Origin: Oceanitalea sp047302425
GTDB lineage: Bacteria > Actinomycetota > Actinomycetes > Actinomycetales > Actinomycetaceae
Reading direction: 5' to 3'
Assembly (NCBI RefSeq): GCF_047302425.1
Contig: NZ_CP154855.1
Location: 1,488,001-1,552,000 of the forward strand
Length of the DNA: 64,000 nt
Part shown: positions 62,118 to 64,000 of the stretch, piece by piece
Position numbering within the stretch: position 1 is the first letter of the stretch
Layout: the number at the start of each line of letters is the position of its first letter
Program-made: the position numbers and the translations under genes
The notes under the pieces: generated by a model
The model's input: the letters and a program-made list of their open reading frames with translations, nothing else
What the model was told of the DNA's origin: nothing
The model's database searches: none

Positions 62118-63359
62118 ATGCTCCTCACGCCGCCCGCCGTCCGCCCCTGGCTCGGCCCGGACTCCCGCAACCGGCCGTGGTCCAACCACGGGGCGATGAT
62201 GATCCGCCGCGCGGAGGCGCTCGAGAGCCTCACCGCCGCCTACGGCTCGTGGTCCCGCCTCGGGCTCGGCGCGCTCGCCTGGGTCCTCGCGGCCGCGGGC
62301 GCGGTGCTCGTCGGGCGGGGCATCGCCGACGGCGGGTCCGCCTCGACCGTGGGCATCGCGCTGCTGCTGGTCGGCACCGTGCTCGGGGGCGTCGTCGTCG
62401 CCACCGGCTCCGCCCTGGCGCGCGCCACCGCCGGCTGGTGGACGCTCGCGACCGCCGTGCGCGCCGACGGCAGCCGCGTCGAGACGACGACGGCGGACCG
62501 GGACACCGTGCGCGCGCACGAGGAGGCCGTGGTGGCCGACCGTGCCGCAGGCTCCGGGGAGCTGTGGCGCCCACCGCTGCTGCCGCGCACCGCCGCGGTG
62601 GTGCTGCTCGCCGCGGCGACCGTCGTCCTCGCCGTCCGGGCCGTGCTCGGCTACGGCGAGGCCTCCACGCCCTACGCCGCCGACGACGTGCGCGGCGAGT
62701 GGTTCACCCAGGTCCTCCTCGCGCTCGTCTGCCTGCTGCCGGCGCTGCTCACCGCCAGCGGCCTGCGCCGCGTGCACCGCGCCCGGATGCACCGGGTCGC
62801 ACACGACGAGCCGGCCTCCGCCGACCCGACGTTCGCTGCCCTCACCCCCGCGGTGGGCACCGGGTCGATCGTCGTCGGGGGCCGTGTCCCGGGCGCGGCG
62901 ACCCCGCCGCCCCTGCCGCAGGAGGCGCCGGTGCCGCCGCTCCCGGTGCAGGTGCCGGGCGCGGTTGCTGCCGCCTCGTCGACCGGCCCGGACCCGGCTG
63001 ACGCCCAGCTGCCCACGGTGCGCCTGTCCGACGGCCGCACCCTCGGCCCGGGGCGGACGCTCGTCGGGCGCGCGCCGCAGCCCCGCGCCGACGAGGAGCT
63101 GGCCGCGCTGCTGCCCGTGGCCGACGAGCGCGTGTCCAAGACCCACCTCACGGTGACGGTGGAGCCGGGCCGGGTCGTCGTCCTCGACCGCCGGTCGACG
63201 AACGGCACCGTCCTCCACCTGCCTGACGGCAGCACCCGGCCCCTGGCGCCCGGTGAGCCGGTCGAGCTGACCGACGGCGACGTCGTCGTGCTCGGCGCGA
63301 CGACGCTGACGGTCGGGGACACCGACGTCGAGCACACCGTCCTGCGCGAGCCCCGCTGA
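62118..63359 (+). CDS. Membrane protein with C-terminal FHA domain (paralogue 2)
   Basis: A 413-residue protein built like the preceding one: an N-terminal soluble helix ('AEALESLTAAYGSWSRLG'), two helix pairs (about 48-105 and 155-210), a Pro-rich linker and a C-terminal FHA domain with 'LVGRAPQPRADEE', 'VSKTHLTV' and 'DRRSTNGTVL'. It starts one base after the upstream stop, so the pair is a tandem duplication in one operon. A role in anchoring kinase-regulated secretion parts is likely but inferred. Confidence 0.82.
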   Translation: MLLTPPAVRPWLGPDSRNRPWSNHGAMMIRRAEALESLTAAYGSWSRLGLGALAWVLAAAGAVLVGRGIADGGSASTVGIALLLVGTVLGGVVVATGSALARATAGWWTLATAVRADGSRVETTTADRDTVRAHEEAVVADRAAGSGELWRPPLLPRTAAVVLLAAATVVLAVRAVLGYGEASTPYAADDVRGEWFTQVLLALVCLLPALLTASGLRRVHRARMHRVAHDEPASADPTFAALTPAVGTGSIVVGGRVPGAATPPPLPQEAPVPPLPVQVPGAVAAASSTGPDPADAQLPTVRLSDGRTLGPGRTLVGRAPQPRADEELAALLPVADERVSKTHLTVTVEPGRVVVLDRRSTNGTVLHLPDGSTRPLAPGEPVELTDGDVVVLGATTLTVGDTDVEHTVLREPR

Positions 63360-63360
63360 G

Positions 63361-63771
63361 ATGAAGCGCGTCGCGAACCCGGAGGCGCTGCCGACGACGT
63401 CCGTGGCCGAGTTCCGCCGGGCGGCGTGGCCGTTGCTCGACGACAACCTCAGCGGCGCCGTCGTCATGAGGCTCTACCTCACCTGGGGAGTCCTGGGCGC
63501 CGGCCTCTGCGTGCTCGTGCTGGGCACCTACGGGCTCACCGAGACGGCGATGTCGTGGTGGCTCGTACTCGGCGCAGTCGTCGTCATCACGCTCGTCGTC
63601 CTGCGGGTGCGCAAGCACCTCGGACGCGCGGCGGACGTGCGGCGGCGGGTCGATACGCTGAGCCGTGAGGTCGACGCCCGCGCTGCGCGGGGCGTCATCC
63701 CGCTCGTGCCGGACGGCTGGAGCGAGCCGCTGCCCGCACCACCGCACGAGCGCACGAGCTCATGGCTGTGA
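63361..63771 (+). CDS. Small membrane protein (paralogue 1)
   Basis: A 136-residue protein with two hydrophobic helices (about 35-57 and 63-82) and short soluble ends. It begins with 'TTSVAEFRRAAWPLLDD'. I know no family name. The next, incomplete gene is a clear paralogue with 'MTSVAEFRQAARQVF' in the same position. The ATG follows the FHA gene by one base, so it is part of the secretion operon. Confidence 0.72.
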   Translation: MKRVANPEALPTTSVAEFRRAAWPLLDDNLSGAVVMRLYLTWGVLGAGLCVLVLGTYGLTETAMSWWLVLGAVVVITLVVLRVRKHLGRAADVRRRVDTLSREVDARAARGVIPLVPDGWSEPLPAPPHERTSSWL

Positions 63772-63796
63772 CTCGGAGTAGTAGGGAGCTGGCGAG

Positions 63797-64000
63797 ATGA
63801 CGTTCGTGACCAAGGTGGACGACATCCCCATGACGTCCGTCGCGGAGTTCCGGCAGGCCGCGCGGCAGGTGTTCGTCCACCACCTGCCCGGCTCGGTGTC
63901 CCTGGGCATCTACCTCACCTGGGCGTCACTCGGTGGCGCCATCGCGCTCCTCGCCTTCGGGCTCGCCGGTCTCGCCGTCACCCCGCAGTCCTGGTGGATC
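63797..64000 (+). CDS. Small membrane protein (paralogue 2, partial)
   Basis: Only the first 68 codons are inside the window. The N-terminus 'IPMTSVAEFRQAARQVF' and the first helix with 'GIYLTWASLGGA' align with the previous protein ('RLYLTWGVLGAG') and reach the shared 'SWW'. It is the second copy of a tandem duplication. More of the locus probably lies to the right. Confidence 0.7.
   Translation, partial: MTFVTKVDDIPMTSVAEFRQAARQVFVHHLPGSVSLGIYLTWASLGGAIALLAFGLAGLAVTPQSWWI

Overview
The window is very GC-rich, its codons end mostly in G or C, and the gene content is that of a Gram-positive actinobacterium. HrcA/CIRCE control, DUF3097, a BlaI-type repressor and a WXG100/FtsK-type secretion locus with serine/threonine kinase signalling all point that way. 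A Micrococcales lineage (Cellulomonas/Georgenia-like) is my inference, not something the sequence proves. I see no rRNA, tRNA, CRISPR array, phage gene or transposase.

Layout. 1-4429: a peptide ABC transporter (dppA-dppB-dppC, minus strand, dppC cut by the window edge), divergent from a DUF1028 protein and an XRE-cupin regulator. 4523-10620: comEA-comEC, then convergent holA-NUDIX, a YdcZ-type exporter and rpsT. 10941-13566: a BCCT osmolyte transporter and small hypothetical proteins. 13696-16805 (lepA-hemW) and 29709-37478 (DUF3097, hrcA, dnaJ, rsmE, phoH, ybeY, a CNNM-type protein, era) form the usual actinobacterial housekeeping block. It is interrupted here by about 13 kb of accessory genes.

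The accessory block (16814-29712) holds a secreted protein of unknown function and a DsbA-CcdA-lipoprotein operon. That operon is divergent from a CxxC membrane protein, a BlaI repressor and an M56 protease, and a duplicated TACTA-N7-TAGTA palindrome lies between the two arms. Next comes a sulfur-stress module: a CstR-like regulator, DUF302, thioredoxin, CoA-disulfide reductase-rhodanese and rhodanese, with two copies of an ATACCCC-type operator. A SNF2 helicase carrying an in-frame 18-bp tandem repeat closes the block. After era, an AbiEi/DUF559-like gene is flanked by two inverted 68-bp near-palindromic elements.

The last 23 kb (40443-64000, open at the right edge) is a type VII secretion-like locus. 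A PP2C phosphatase, a FHA protein, a membrane kinase and a FHA-like/winged-helix protein lead into a 2072-residue anchored protein made of cadherin-like and fibronectin III-like repeats. MoxR, DUF58, a transglutaminase-like protein that has lost its triad, an EssC-type ATPase, a WXG100 protein lacking the Trp, two FHA membrane proteins and two paralogous small membrane proteins follow. A palindrome containing AGTTCTCCCC lies about 35 bp upstream of the -10 of both the giant gene and the WXG100 gene, so the two are probably co-regulated.

Many starts look leaderless: a TANNNT-like hexamer lies 6-7 nt upstream of the start codon at eight genes.
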